From contig JACPVA010000133.1 in NCBI GenBank assembly GCA_016191995.1, positions 1 through 64,000 of the forward strand: a stretch of DNA of 64,000 nt. The letters are read 5' to 3'. The notes below the pieces were generated by a model. The model was not told the origin of the DNA. It was given only the letters and a program-made list of their open reading frames with translations, and made no database searches. This document shows, piece by piece, positions 8,837 to 17,507 of this stretch; the stretch's first letter is position 1; each line of letters opens with the position of its first letter. A program made the translations under genes and the position numbers. This DNA comes from Burkholderiales bacterium (GTDB lineage: Bacteria > Pseudomonadota > Gammaproteobacteria > Burkholderiales > Burkholderiaceae_C).

Positions 8837-8881
8837 GCGGCCGCGCGCCGCACCAGTCCTGACAACCGCGAGGAAGCCTTC

Positions 8882-10315
8882 ATGAAACTGTTCGAACCGC
8901 TGGCCATCAAGGGCATGGTCATCCCCAACCGCGTGATGGTCCCGGCGATGGTCACGCACCTGTGCCGCGAGGACGGCCACGTCAACGACGACATCATCGA
9001 GCGCTACGCCGCCTACGCCGAGGGCCAGGCCGGGCTGATCGTGGTCGAGGCGATGGCGATCCACCAGAACAAGTCCGGGTCGCTGCTGCGCATCAGCGAC
9101 GACCGCTACATCCCGGGCCTGCGCCAGCTGACGCGCCGCATCCACGACACCTCCGACTCCAAGGTGGTGCCGCAGATCATCCACTTCATGAAGGTCGCGC
9201 GCAGCGGCTGGCGGCAGACGATCGATACCGTCGCGCGCGAGGAGATCGAGCAGATCATCGGCCAGTTCGGCGCCGCGGTCGCGCGTGCGCGCGAGGCGGG
9301 ATTCGACGGCGCGGAGCTGCACTCGGCGCATGCCTACACGCTGTCGTCGTTCCTGTCGCGCACCAACCCGCGCGACGACGAGTTCGGCGGCCAGACGCTG
9401 GAGGGCCGCCTGCGCCTGATCGGCGAGGTCATGCGCAGCGTCCGGCGCGCGGTCGGGCACGACTTCCCGGTCGGCGTGCGATTCAATGCCGAGGAGTTCA
9501 TCAAGGACGGCTATACGGTCGAGGAGTCCAAGCTGATCGCCGAGCGGCTGGCCGAACTGGGCTTCGACTACCTGTCGATGTCGGCCGGCGGCAAGTTCGA
9601 GGACGCGGTGCACACGCCGGGGCAGGTCCTGTTTCCCTACTCCGGCTATTCGGGCGACCGCTGCATGCCGGGCGCCTGGCTGCCGCGCGCGCTGCACGCG
9701 GGGCTGGCGGCGCAGATCCGGCAGCACCTGCGCACGCGCGGCATCGACATCCCGGTGGCGATCGCCGGCAAGCTCAGCGATCCGGCCGACGCCGAGCGCG
9801 CGGTCGCCGACGGCAGCACCGACATCGTCGGCATCGCACGCGGGCTGCTGGCCGACCCGGCCTGGGCGCGCAAGGTGCGCGACGGGCAGCTCGACCAGAT
9901 CGCGCAGTGCGACTACTGCAATGTCTGCAAGCAGCTCGACGGCGCGCACAAGCCGGTGATCTGCGCACTGTGGCCGCAGGGCGCACTGCAGGCGCCGCGG
10001 CCGGCGCCGGACGAGCCGCTGCCGGGCTGGCCGGCGCAGGGCGCGCCGAGCATCGAGGCGGGCCCCAAGGGCATCGCGCTGCGCTGGCCGAAGGTCGCGC
10101 GCGCGCTGCGCTACGACGTCTACCGCTCGGTGGCCGGCGCGCCGGCCGAGCTGGTCGAGTCGACCAAGGTCGCGTTCTGGACCGATCCGGTGGTCCTTGG
10201 CGGGCGGCGCTACGACTACCACGTGCGCGCGGTGCTGCCCGACGGTCGGTCGAGCGCGCCCTCGCCGCAGCTCGGACTCGATCTGCCGCGGCCCGAGTAC
10301 ATGGCGACGGCCTGA
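8882..10315 (+). CDS. OYE-family flavin oxidoreductase with Fe-S motif and fibronectin-III-like tail
   Basis: The first ~330 residues form an FMN-binding TIM barrel of the old-yellow-enzyme / 2,4-dienoyl-CoA reductase class (LFEPLAIKGMVIPNRVMVPAM, the HSAHAYTLSSFLS..NPRDDEFGG segment, and the GIARGLLADP phosphate-binding loop). Then comes a Cys cluster, C343-x2-C346-x2-C349-x11-C361. It resembles the 4Fe-4S motif of dienoyl-CoA reductases, which is normally x2-x3-x11. The FAD/NAD domain that follows in those enzymes is absent. Instead residues ~385-470 look like a fibronectin type III module (YDVYRSVAG..YDYHVRAV). It lies 45 bases after the SDR gene. It probably reduces or dehydrogenates an enone or enoyl thioester. 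Confidence 0.85.
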   Translation: MKLFEPLAIKGMVIPNRVMVPAMVTHLCREDGHVNDDIIERYAAYAEGQAGLIVVEAMAIHQNKSGSLLRISDDRYIPGLRQLTRRIHDTSDSKVVPQIIHFMKVARSGWRQTIDTVAREEIEQIIGQFGAAVARAREAGFDGAELHSAHAYTLSSFLSRTNPRDDEFGGQTLEGRLRLIGEVMRSVRRAVGHDFPVGVRFNAEEFIKDGYTVEESKLIAERLAELGFDYLSMSAGGKFEDAVHTPGQVLFPYSGYSGDRCMPGAWLPRALHAGLAAQIRQHLRTRGIDIPVAIAGKLSDPADAERAVADGSTDIVGIARGLLADPAWARKVRDGQLDQIAQCDYCNVCKQLDGAHKPVICALWPQGALQAPRPAPDEPLPGWPAQGAPSIEAGPKGIALRWPKVARALRYDVYRSVAGAPAELVESTKVAFWTDPVVLGGRRYDYHVRAVLPDGRSSAPSPQLGLDLPRPEYMATA

Positions 10316-10387
10316 AACCCCCAGCGCGCGGGGGCTGCCGCCTCGTCGCGGCGGCTGCGCCGCGCGCGGCGACCCCGAGGAGACGCG

Positions 10388-12025
10388 ATGCCCGAGGACA
10401 TGGTGAGCTGGCCGGCGGATGCCGCGCGGCGCTACCGCGAGGATGGGCTGTGGCGCGGCCTGTCCCTGTACGAGCAGCTGGCGCAGACCGCCAGCCACTG
10501 GCCCGATGCGACCGCCGTCGTCGACGGCGAGCTGCGCCGCAGCGGCCGCGAGCTGCAGCACGAGGTCGACGCGATGGCCGCGGGGCTGCACCGGCTGGGG
10601 CTGCGCGCCGGCGACCGCGTGGTGTTCCAGCTCGCCAACGGGCTGCGGCTGGTCGAGGTCTTCTTCGCGCTGATGCGCCTGGGCGTCGTCCCGGTGATGG
10701 CCCTGCCGGCGCACCGGCGCGACGAGATCGTCCATTTCGTGCGCGCCAGCGAGGCCGTGGCGCTGCTGGTGCCCGAGTCGCTGCAGGGGCACGACTACCG
10801 CGCGATGGCGCGCGAGGTCGCGCAGGCCTGCCCGGGGCTGCGGCATGTGCTGGTCGACGGCCGTCCGGAGCCGGGGCAGGTCGCACTGGAGGTGCTGCGC
10901 ATGCCCGGCGACGCGCCGCCGGGCCCGGTCCCCGGCGCCGACCGCGTCGCGCTGATGCTGCTGTCGGGCGGGACGACCGGGGTGCCCAAGCTGATCCCGC
11001 GCACCCACGACGACTACCTGTGCGGCTGCCTGCACGCGGCGCAGGTCGCGGGCTTCGGCCCGCAGGCGGTCTTCCTCGCGATGCTGCCGATGGCGCACAA
11101 CTACACGCTCGGCGCGCCGGGCTTCGTCGGGGCGCTGGCCTGCGGGGCGACGACGGTGGTCGCACGCACGACGCACGCCGAGCAGGTCTTCCCGCTCATC
11201 GAGCGCGAGCGTGTCACGGTCGTCAGCGCGGCGGCACCGGTGCTCGCGCGGTGGCTCGCCAGCGACTGGCCCGAGCGCAGCGATCTGCGGTCACTGCAGG
11301 TCGTGATGTGCGGCGGCTCGCGCCTGCCGCCCGAGCAGCGGCGCCGGGTCGAGCAGCGCCTGCGCTGCACCTACCAGGAGAGCTACGGCACGGCCGAGGG
11401 CCTGCTGAACATGACGCGGCTCGACGATCCCGAGTTCCTGCGTCACCACAGCTCGGGCCGGCCGGTGTGCCCGGCCGACGAGATCCGTATCGTCGACGCC
11501 GACGGGAACGAGTTGCCCGACGGGCAGCCGGGCGAGTTGCAGGCGCGCGGGCCCTACACGATCCGCGGCTACTTCCGCGCGCCGCAGGCCGATGCGCGCG
11601 CCTTCACCGCCGACGGCTTCTACCGCATGGGCGACCTGGTGCGGCGCGTCGACGGCTACCTGTTCGTCGAGGGCCGGCTCAAGGAGCTGATCAACCGCGG
11701 CGGCGAGAAGGTCAGCTGCGAGGAAGTCGAGAGTCACCTCGTCGTGCACCCCGCGGTGCAGGCGGTCTGCGTCGTCGCCGCGCCCGACGAGGTCTTCGGC
11801 GAGCGCGTCTGTGCCTTCGTTGTCGCGCGTCCCGGTGTGCGACTCGAGCTCGAGCAGCTGCGCGAGTTCATGCGCGGGCGCGAAATCGCGCGCTTCAAGT
11901 GGCCCGAGCGGCTGGAGCTGGTCGACGAGCTGCCGATCAGCCCGGCCGGCAAGGTGCTGCGCCGCGCGCTGCAGGCGCGGCTGGCCGGCGCTGCCGACGA
12001 ACCGACCACAGCCGGCTCCGACTGA
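10388..12025 (+). CDS. Aryl/acyl-AMP ligase (EntE-like ANL superfamily)
   Basis: A 545-aa adenylate-forming enzyme that activates a carboxylic acid with ATP and passes it to CoA or a carrier. Core motifs include the P-loop LLSGGTTGVPKLIPRTH (near residue 195), the YGTAEG adenine-binding motif, the YRMGDLVRRVDGYL hinge region, GRLKELINRGGEKVSCEEVE, and the C-terminal catalytic Lys in PISPAGKVLRRAL. The overall pattern resembles 2,3-dihydroxybenzoate or salicylate AMP ligases more than fatty-acyl ligases, favouring an aromatic substrate. No aryl-carrier gene is adjacent, so CoA is the likely acceptor. It is the last gene of the LysR-linked operon. Confidence 0.85.
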   Translation: MPEDMVSWPADAARRYREDGLWRGLSLYEQLAQTASHWPDATAVVDGELRRSGRELQHEVDAMAAGLHRLGLRAGDRVVFQLANGLRLVEVFFALMRLGVVPVMALPAHRRDEIVHFVRASEAVALLVPESLQGHDYRAMAREVAQACPGLRHVLVDGRPEPGQVALEVLRMPGDAPPGPVPGADRVALMLLSGGTTGVPKLIPRTHDDYLCGCLHAAQVAGFGPQAVFLAMLPMAHNYTLGAPGFVGALACGATTVVARTTHAEQVFPLIERERVTVVSAAAPVLARWLASDWPERSDLRSLQVVMCGGSRLPPEQRRRVEQRLRCTYQESYGTAEGLLNMTRLDDPEFLRHHSSGRPVCPADEIRIVDADGNELPDGQPGELQARGPYTIRGYFRAPQADARAFTADGFYRMGDLVRRVDGYLFVEGRLKELINRGGEKVSCEEVESHLVVHPAVQAVCVVAAPDEVFGERVCAFVVARPGVRLELEQLREFMRGREIARFKWPERLELVDELPISPAGKVLRRALQARLAGAADEPTTAGSD

Positions 12026-12288
12026 GCCACGTGTCCGTCCGTCGCGGCGGGGTGCCGTCGCGCGGATATCGGGATCGTCTCGCCCGCTGGCCTCGACACG
12101 GCTCGACCAAGCCGAACCCTTCTGGGGTCGGCCATGCGTACTCGGTGGGGCACCGCGCAAGCTGCCGACGCAGGCCTCCGTACCGTACGTCGCGGTGCAA
12201 AATGGCGATGGGGTGCGACAGTTGAGGCCAGGGTCCGGTTCGGCCGCGAGCTCGGCGACCTGCACTCACACCCGTACCCTACGTCTCC

Positions 12289-13749
12289 ATGCTCAGCCAC
12301 TATCTACCTGTCGTCGGCCTGGTCGGTCGGCTGACGATGCTGTTCGCGCTGTTGATGGGGGTGCCGCTGGCGGCCGCGGTCGCGCGGCACGACGAGGCCG
12401 AGTGGCCCTTCATCGCCGGTGCCACAGTCACGCTGACGATCGGACTGGCGATGACCTGGAGCGCGCGCCGCGTCCGGCGTGAGCTTCAGCCGCGCGACGG
12501 CTTCCTGCTCGTCACGCTCGCCTGGTCGCTGCTGCCGGCCTTCGCGGCGATCCCGCTCAAGCTGGCGCTGCCCGCCATGAGCGTCACCGACGCCTATTTC
12601 GAGGCCATGTCCGGCTTCACGACCACCGGCGCGACGGTGCTCACCGGGCTGGACGCGCTGCCGCTGTCGGTCAACGTCTGGCGCTGCTTCCTGTCGCTGG
12701 TCGGCGGGCTGGGGATCATCGTGCTGGCGATCGCGATCCTGCCGCTGCTGGGGGTGGGCGGCACGCAGCTGTTCAAGGCCGAGTCCGCCGGGCCGCTCAA
12801 GGACCAGAAGCTGACGCCGCGCATCGCCGACACGGCACGCGGCCTGTGGCTGATCTATGCCGGCGTCTCGGCCGCGATCACGCTGGCCTATCGCGCCGCG
12901 GGGATGAGCTGGGCCGATGCCTTCATGCACATGTGCACGACCGTCAGCGCCGGCGGCTTCTCGTCGCACGATGCCAGCTTCGGCTACTGGAACTCGCCGC
13001 GGCTCGAGGCCGTGGCGATCGTCGGCATGATGCTGGCCGGCGCGAGCTGGGCCTTGTACTTCGTCGCCGTGCACCGGCGCTCGCTGTCGGGGCTCTGGAG
13101 CAATGCCGAGTTCCGCGGCTACTGGATCGTGATCGGGGCCGGCGTCGCGGTGGCCGCCGCCTACCTGTTCGCGCAAGGCCAGTATCCGGCCTTCTGGACC
13201 GCGTTGCGGTACGCGGCGTTCCACGTCGTCTCGATCGCGACCACGACCGGCTTCGCCAGCACCGACTACGCGCTGTGGCCGGGTTTCGTGCCCTGGCTGA
13301 TGCTGATGCTGGGGTGTTTCGCGACCTGTGCCGGGTCCACAGGCGGCGGGGTCAAGATGGTGCGCTTCCTGCTGCTGTTGAAGCAGGCGCGCATGGAGCT
13401 GGTGCGCATCGTGCATCCGCACGTCTACGACCAGGTCACCTTCCAGGGTGCGGTCGTGCCGCCGCGCATCATGCACAGCGTGATCGCGTTCATGATGATG
13501 TACGGCGCGGTGCTGGTCGGGCTCACGCTGCTGCTGCTGTTCTCGGGCATGGAACCGGTCAGCGCCTTTACGGCGATCGTCGCCTGCCTCAACAGCATCG
13601 GCCCCGGCCTGGGAAGCGTCGGCCCCGCGGGCAACTTCCAGGGGTTGAGCGACTTCCAGACCTGGGTCTGCAGTATCGCGATGATGCTCGGGCGGCTGGA
13701 GCTGCTGTCAGTGCTGGTGCTGCTGACGCCTCAGTTCTGGCGGCGCTGA
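12289..13749 (+). CDS. trkH: Trk-type potassium uptake membrane subunit
   Basis: A 486-aa polytopic protein, the expected length of TrkH. It conducts K+ inward and is normally gated by the cytoplasmic TrkA protein, which is not in this window. The four repeated pore elements are recognisable, including MSGFTTTGATVL in the first and FATCAGSTGGGVKMVR in a later one. The ATG at 12289 follows about 260 bases without a gene or clear promoter. The gene is convergent with the LysE-family exporter. Confidence 0.92.
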   Translation: MLSHYLPVVGLVGRLTMLFALLMGVPLAAAVARHDEAEWPFIAGATVTLTIGLAMTWSARRVRRELQPRDGFLLVTLAWSLLPAFAAIPLKLALPAMSVTDAYFEAMSGFTTTGATVLTGLDALPLSVNVWRCFLSLVGGLGIIVLAIAILPLLGVGGTQLFKAESAGPLKDQKLTPRIADTARGLWLIYAGVSAAITLAYRAAGMSWADAFMHMCTTVSAGGFSSHDASFGYWNSPRLEAVAIVGMMLAGASWALYFVAVHRRSLSGLWSNAEFRGYWIVIGAGVAVAAAYLFAQGQYPAFWTALRYAAFHVVSIATTTGFASTDYALWPGFVPWLMLMLGCFATCAGSTGGGVKMVRFLLLLKQARMELVRIVHPHVYDQVTFQGAVVPPRIMHSVIAFMMMYGAVLVGLTLLLLFSGMEPVSAFTAIVACLNSIGPGLGSVGPAGNFQGLSDFQTWVCSIAMMLGRLELLSVLVLLTPQFWRR

Positions 13750-13772
13750 GGGCGGCGCCGCCGCCCGGCGGT

Positions 13773-14399
13773 CTATGCCTCGCGCCGCGCCAGCGCCAGC
13801 ATCGCGCCGAGCCCCAGCATCGTGGCGCCCGACAGCCGCGTCATCCAGCGCGCACGCGCCTCGCGCGCGGCTCCTGACGCCAGCAGGCGGTGCGCGGCGA
13901 GGACCGCGACCACGTCGACGAGCGTGTTGAGCGCCACGCAGATGCCGCCCATCAGCACGAGCTGCGGCAGCGGCGGCGAGGCGGCCGTCACGAACTGCGG
14001 CAGGAAGGCGAGGAAGAAGAGGGCCGTCTTGACGTTCAGCGCCTCGACGACGATGCCGTCGATCAGCGCGCGGCGTGCGCCGCGCGCGCCGGCCGCGGGC
14101 TCGGGAGCGGCCGGCTGCGCCGGCACGCGCTGGCGCAGCATGCGCAGGCCCAGCACGATCAGGTAGGCCGCGCCGAGGATCTTCAGCGCGGCGAAGGCCC
14201 CGGCCGACTGCGCCACCAGCACCGACAGCCCGGCTGCCGCCGCCAGCACATGCACCAGCCCGCCGATCGCGGTGCCCAGGCACGAGGCCAGCCCCTCGGC
14301 GCGCCCGCCGGCGACGGTGCGCGCGACCACGTAGGCGATGCCGGGGCCCGGGGTGAGGGCCAGCACGATGGCCGCGGCGAGGAAGGCGATGAAGGTCAT
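13773..14399 (-). CDS. LysE/RhtB-family amino-acid exporter
   Basis: A 208-aa inner-membrane protein with about six hydrophobic helices. It carries the LysE/RhtB N-terminal signature (AIVLALTPGPGIAYVVART), followed by GGRAEGLASCLGTAIGGLVHVLAAAAGLS and ALKILGAAYLIVLGLRMLR. Members export amino acids or their analogues. A variable Ala/Pro/Arg-rich cytoplasmic loop lies near residues 112-130. It is followed on the same strand, 82 bases upstream, by the thioesterase gene. Confidence 0.9.
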   Translation of the reverse strand: MTFIAFLAAAIVLALTPGPGIAYVVARTVAGGRAEGLASCLGTAIGGLVHVLAAAAGLSVLVAQSAGAFAALKILGAAYLIVLGLRMLRQRVPAQPAAPEPAAGARGARRALIDGIVVEALNVKTALFFLAFLPQFVTAASPPLPQLVLMGGICVALNTLVDVVAVLAAHRLLASGAAREARARWMTRLSGATMLGLGAMLALARREA

Positions 14400-14481
14400 G
14401 GTGCGCGGGCAGGCGGGGCTTGCGTGGAGTGACCTGGGGTGACGTGCCGTGGCCGCGGGGCCCGCGGCCGCATCGACGCCG

Positions 14482-14904
14482 TCAGGCCGGCGCGGCGTAG
14501 CGCTGCAGGCGCTGGCGCAGATCGTCCGGGATCGGCACGCTGCGCAGCCGGTCGATGGCCGCCAGCACGCGAACCTGCTCGCAGCGGATGCGGGTCTGGT
14601 CGCCGCACACGCCCTCGATGCGCAGCCGCAGCGAGCTCGTTCCGAGCTTCAGCACCTCGAGCCGCAGCGTCAGCACGTCGCCGATCTTGCTCGGGGCGAG
14701 GAAGTCGCAGCTCAGGTGCACGGCCGGGATGCCGATGCGCTGGGTGGCGTGGAACTGCGCGAAGTCGATCCCCAGGCCCTCGTTGAACCAGTCCTCGATC
14801 AGCTCGTCGAAGATGATCAGGTACTGCGGATAGAAGACGATGCCCGCCGGGTCGCAGTGGTGGAAGCGGATGAGCTGCTGTTTTTCGAAGGCGTGGACGG
14901 GCAT
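14482..14904 (-). CDS. Hotdog-fold acyl-CoA thioesterase (4HBT family)
   Basis: A 140-aa hotdog protein resembling 4-hydroxybenzoyl-CoA thioesterase. Near the N-terminus it carries the family active-site region RFHHCDPAGIVFYPQY, whose Asp is the catalytic residue, followed by the long central helix (YLIIFDELIEDWFNEGLGIDF). It hydrolyses an acyl- or aroyl-CoA thioester in the cytoplasm. Nearby genes do not fix the substrate. Confidence 0.9.
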   Translation of the reverse strand: MPVHAFEKQQLIRFHHCDPAGIVFYPQYLIIFDELIEDWFNEGLGIDFAQFHATQRIGIPAVHLSCDFLAPSKIGDVLTLRLEVLKLGTSSLRLRIEGVCGDQTRIRCEQVRVLAAIDRLRSVPIPDDLRQRLQRYAAPA

Positions 14905-14939
14905 GGGAGGCTTTCGGGCGGAGGTCGGGCAGGGAGTCT

Positions 14940-15176
14940 ATGGGACGGCGCGTTGCTCGGCTCAGGAAGTCCGAGTCCGTCGCGATGCGCAAGCTCGCGA
15001 TGTTGAATCGGATCGTGCGGACGGGGGAACTCCAGTGTCTCCCGGGCAACCGGCTCGGGCGGTCGAGGGGCGACCGCAAGGGCCAACGGAGCATCCGCAT
15101 CGATGACCCGTGGCGCATCTGCCTGCGCTGCGTCGACGGCAGAGCGCTGGACGTCGAGATCGTCGACGATCACTGA
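14940..15176 (+). pseudogene. N-terminally truncated HigB-type toxin
   Basis: The C-terminal two-thirds of a HigB/RelE-fold ribosome-dependent mRNA endonuclease is recognisable: MRKLAML, PPGNR-like LPGNRLG, GDRKGQ.SIRI, WRICLR and DVEIVDDH at the end. The usual start of the family (an M-I-x-S-F-K-x-K-G-L stretch) is absent. The first ~16 residues of this frame come from unrelated DNA, so the toxin is probably inactive. It is 11 bases upstream of an intact HigA-type antitoxin. Confidence 0.7.
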
Positions 15177-15187
15177 CAGGCCTGAAC

Positions 15188-15481
15188 ATGCGAGTCGTGC
15201 CTTATCCCGCGCCCGGCGAGATCCTGCTGAAGGAGTTCCTCGAACCGATGGGCATCACGGCGTATCGGCTGGCCAAGGACATCGGCGTGCCGCAGGTGCG
15301 CATCAGCGAGATCATGGCCGGCAAGCGGGCGATCACGGTCGACACCGGACTGCGGCTGTCGCGCTACTTCGGGCTCGACGAGGCGTTCTGGACCGGCCTG
15401 CAGCTCGACCACGACGCGGCGGTCGCGAAGGACGAACCGGCGGAGGTGCTGGCAGCGATCAAGCCGCGGGAGGCAGCTTGA
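15188..15481 (+). CDS. higA: HigA-family antitoxin
   Basis: A 97-aa XRE-type helix-turn-helix antitoxin that would bind both HigB and the operon promoter. It shows the HigA opening PAPGEILLKEFLEPMGIT, the helix-turn-helix (AYRLAKDIGVPQVRISEIMAGKRAITVDTGLRLSRYFG), and the FWTGLQLDHD segment. The ATG at 15188 gives the canonical N-terminus; an upstream ATG in frame would add toxin-overlapping sequence. The partner toxin is truncated, so this may be an orphan antitoxin or simple regulator. It sits 75 bases from the integrated element. Confidence 0.88.
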   Translation: MRVVPYPAPGEILLKEFLEPMGITAYRLAKDIGVPQVRISEIMAGKRAITVDTGLRLSRYFGLDEAFWTGLQLDHDAAVAKDEPAEVLAAIKPREAA

Positions 15482-15555
15482 TCGGGCGGCCGATGCGCTG
15501 CCAAGAGCTGGTGCAGCACGACCTCTGGCGCCAGCGAGTCCGAAAGATCTCGAGT

Positions 15556-15569
15556 TGGCGGAGGGAGCG
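15556..15569. repeat. attL core (14-bp direct repeat)
   Basis: TGGCGGAGGGAGCG matches, base for base, the 3' terminus of tRNA-Ser at 24578-24591. The flanks on both sides differ between copies, so this is the likely crossover core at the left end of the element. Confidence 0.75.
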
Positions 15570-15635
15570 TCTTCCTTCCGCCATATTGCAGCCCGTCGCA
15601 CGTCGTCGCATGGAGTCGGTTCTACCCAACATCCC

Positions 15636-15654
15636 CATAGGTGAGCATGGCGGA
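15636..15654. repeat. Second attachment-like copy near the left end
   Basis: CATAGGTGAGCATGGCGGA matches CATAGGTGACGATGGCGGA at 24566-24584 in 17 of 19 positions; the two mismatches are a swapped GC/CG pair. The right-end copy overlaps the attR core. This may be an integrase core-like or accessory site, or an alternative left boundary. Confidence 0.6.
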
Positions 15655-15666
15655 CACTTGCGGCAG

Positions 15667-15723
15667 GCCGTATCAGGCCGTATCATGCAATCGCGGTGAC
15701 GATGTGGGGCGGGATGTGGGGCT
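15667..15723. repeat. Left-arm integrase-binding-type repeats
   Basis: Two copies of GATGTGGGGC (15701-15710 and 15713-15722) and GCCGTATCAGG (15667-15677) with a partial second copy (15678-15686). The same words recur inside the right end of the element. Paired short direct repeats between att core and int are typical arm-type sites. Confidence 0.65.
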
Positions 15724-15759
15724 GAAAAAACCTTCCGTATAACCGGGCTGGAGGGGTGC

Positions 15760-17001
15760 ATGCCGAAGCTGGCGCGAGAGTTGCAGGCGATCGAGGTCGC
15801 CCGGCTGACCGGGGACCGGCTGCACATGGTCGGTGGCGTGCAGGGGCTGGGCTTGCAGGTCAACGGCGCCAGCCGGGCATGGGTGCTGCGAGCCGTCGTC
15901 GGCGGCAAGCGACGCGACATGGGGTTGGGCTCGTATCCCGAAGTCTCGTTGGCGATGGCGCGCAAGAAGGCCGCCGAGGCGCGCGAGGCGATCCGGCAAG
16001 GCATCGATCCCGTCGCCCAGGCGAAGGGCGCCCGTAGCGCGCTGCGTGCGGCCGAGGCCGCCGCGCTGACCTTCGAGCAGTGCGCCGAGCGGTACATCAA
16101 GACCCACCGCGCTGGTTGGCGCAACCCGAAACACGCTGCGCAGTGGGAGAGCACGCTCGCGCTGCACGCCTACCCGGTGCTCGGCGATCTGCTGGTGCGC
16201 GACGTGGCACTGACGCACGTCATGCAGGTGCTGGAGCCGATCTGGACGGAGACGACGGAGACCGCCGTTCGGCTGCGGGGGCGGATAGAGCTGATCTTGG
16301 ACTGGGCCGCCGCGCGCGGGCTGCGCGACAAGGACAACCCGGCGCGCTGGCGAGGCCACCTTGACAAGCTGCTGCCCAAGCCGAGCAAGGTCGCCCGGCG
16401 CGAGCACTTCGCCGCGCTGCCAGTGTCCGAGGTCGGCGCCTTCATGGTGCGGTTGCGCGAGGTCGAGGGCATGGGGGCGCGCGCGCTGGAGTTCGCCATC
16501 CTGACCGCCGCGCGCAGTGGCGAGGTACGCGGCGCGACCTGGTCGGAGATCGACATGCAAGCCGGCGTCTGGACGATCCCGGGCTCGCGCATGAAGGCCG
16601 GCAAGGAGCATCGCGTGCCGCTGAGCGACGCCGCGCTGGCGGTGCTGGCCGCGCTGCCCGAGGGCGAGCCTGACGACATCGTCTTCGGGTCGCAGAAGGG
16701 CGGCCGGCTGTCCGACATGACGGTGTCCGCCGTGCTGCGCCGCATGGGCGTGCCGGCGGTTCCTCACGGGTTCCGGTCGACCTTCCGCGACTGGTGCGGT
16801 GAGCGCACGAACTACCCGCGCGAGGTCGCCGAGGCCGCGCTCGCGCACGCGATCGGCGACAAGGTCGAGGCCGCCTACCGGCGGGGCGATGCTTTCGAGA
16901 AGCGGCGCGTGATGATGCAGGCGTGGGCGGACTTCCTCGCGCGCGTCGAGCAGCCGGCGCAGGTTGTCGAGCTGCGCCGCGCGGCCGGGAGCGCAGCATG
17001 A
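15760..17001 (+). CDS. int: Tyrosine recombinase integrase (P4 type)
   Basis: The 413-aa site-specific recombinase inserts and excises the element at the tRNA-Ser 3' end. It has an N-terminal DUF4102-like arm-binding domain (GLGLQVNGASRAWVLRAVVGGKRRDMGLGSYPEVSLAMAR), a SAM-like core-binding domain near 100-190, and a catalytic domain with R252 (AARSGE), H336-x2-R339 (PHGFRS), H363 and the nucleophile Y373. All five residues I looked for are present, so it should be active. The ATG at 15760 follows GGAGGGG. The gene's last base pairs overlap the next start (ATGA). Confidence 0.95.
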   Translation: MPKLARELQAIEVARLTGDRLHMVGGVQGLGLQVNGASRAWVLRAVVGGKRRDMGLGSYPEVSLAMARKKAAEAREAIRQGIDPVAQAKGARSALRAAEAAALTFEQCAERYIKTHRAGWRNPKHAAQWESTLALHAYPVLGDLLVRDVALTHVMQVLEPIWTETTETAVRLRGRIELILDWAAARGLRDKDNPARWRGHLDKLLPKPSKVARREHFAALPVSEVGAFMVRLREVEGMGARALEFAILTAARSGEVRGATWSEIDMQAGVWTIPGSRMKAGKEHRVPLSDAALAVLAALPEGEPDDIVFGSQKGGRLSDMTVSAVLRRMGVPAVPHGFRSTFRDWCGERTNYPREVAEAALAHAIGDKVEAAYRRGDAFEKRRVMMQAWADFLARVEQPAQVVELRRAAGSAA

Positions 17002-17288
17002 ACCCGGTGTTGCGCGTCCGGCTGGGTCGTGCCAGCGACGGCGGTCCGCTCGCGACGGTCGAGGGACTGCCCGGCGACGGTGCCGAGCTGAGACCACACG
17101 AGCTCCGCGACCTGGCCGCTCTGCTGGTGCGGATCGCGGCCGATGCCGAGCAACGCAAGACCATGCACCGCGGCCGGCCGCTGCCCGACCAGCGGCGCAC
17201 CTACGCTGACCACGAAGGAGGCACAACCGATGAAGTTCCCCGACAAGTTCCCGCCAGGCTGCTCGTTCGTCGCGTCGTTCTCGGGTGA
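16998..17288 (+). CDS. Small element protein, unknown function
   Basis: A 96-aa frame starts in the ATGA overlap with the integrase stop, which suggests coupled translation. It contains a helical segment (LRPHELRDLAALLVRIAADAEQRK) followed by a basic tail. It overlaps the next small gene by about 59 bases. That is a little long, so the C-terminus or the gene itself is uncertain. I recognise no family. Confidence 0.5.
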   Translation: MNPVLRVRLGRASDGGPLATVEGLPGDGAELRPHELRDLAALLVRIAADAEQRKTMHRGRPLPDQRRTYADHEGGTTDEVPRQVPARLLVRRVVLG

Positions 17289-17454
17289 CGAGTTCGTCGA
17301 GTTCCCCGACGGCCGGGTTTTCAAGGCGTCGGACGACGGCGCCGAACTCGTGCCCGTCAGGTCGCTCCCCGCGCGCGGCGCGGCGCCGATGTCGGAAGAT
17401 GGCTTCCTGTCCTGCGCGGCGAAGTCTCGGGCCTTCGCAGCGAAGGCGGCGTAA
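17230..17454 (+). CDS. Small acidic element protein, unknown function
   Basis: A 74-aa protein beginning MKFPDKFPPGCSFVASFSGDEFVEFPDG. The ATG follows a strong AAGGAGG site with eight bases of spacing, which is why I prefer it over the longer upstream frame. Short beta-type repeats (EFVEFPDGRVFKASDDGAELVPV) suggest a small domain of strands. No known function. Confidence 0.6.
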   Translation: MKFPDKFPPGCSFVASFSGDEFVEFPDGRVFKASDDGAELVPVRSLPARGAAPMSEDGFLSCAAKSRAFAAKAA

Positions 17455-17507
17455 CGGATCGCGCAGGCCGACCGCCTGCACCGGCGCCGCGCGGATCAGC
17501 GGCCCTC

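Noticed and set aside
7733-11176. 1,147-codon minus-strand frame across the SDR and flavin-enzyme genes
   Set aside because: It is antisense to three genes with clear motifs and has biased, repetitive composition.
13751-13762. GGCGGCGCCGCC palindrome between trkH and lysE-like genes as a bidirectional terminator
   Set aside because: There is no loop or T-tract, and such G/C dyads are common by chance in this genome.
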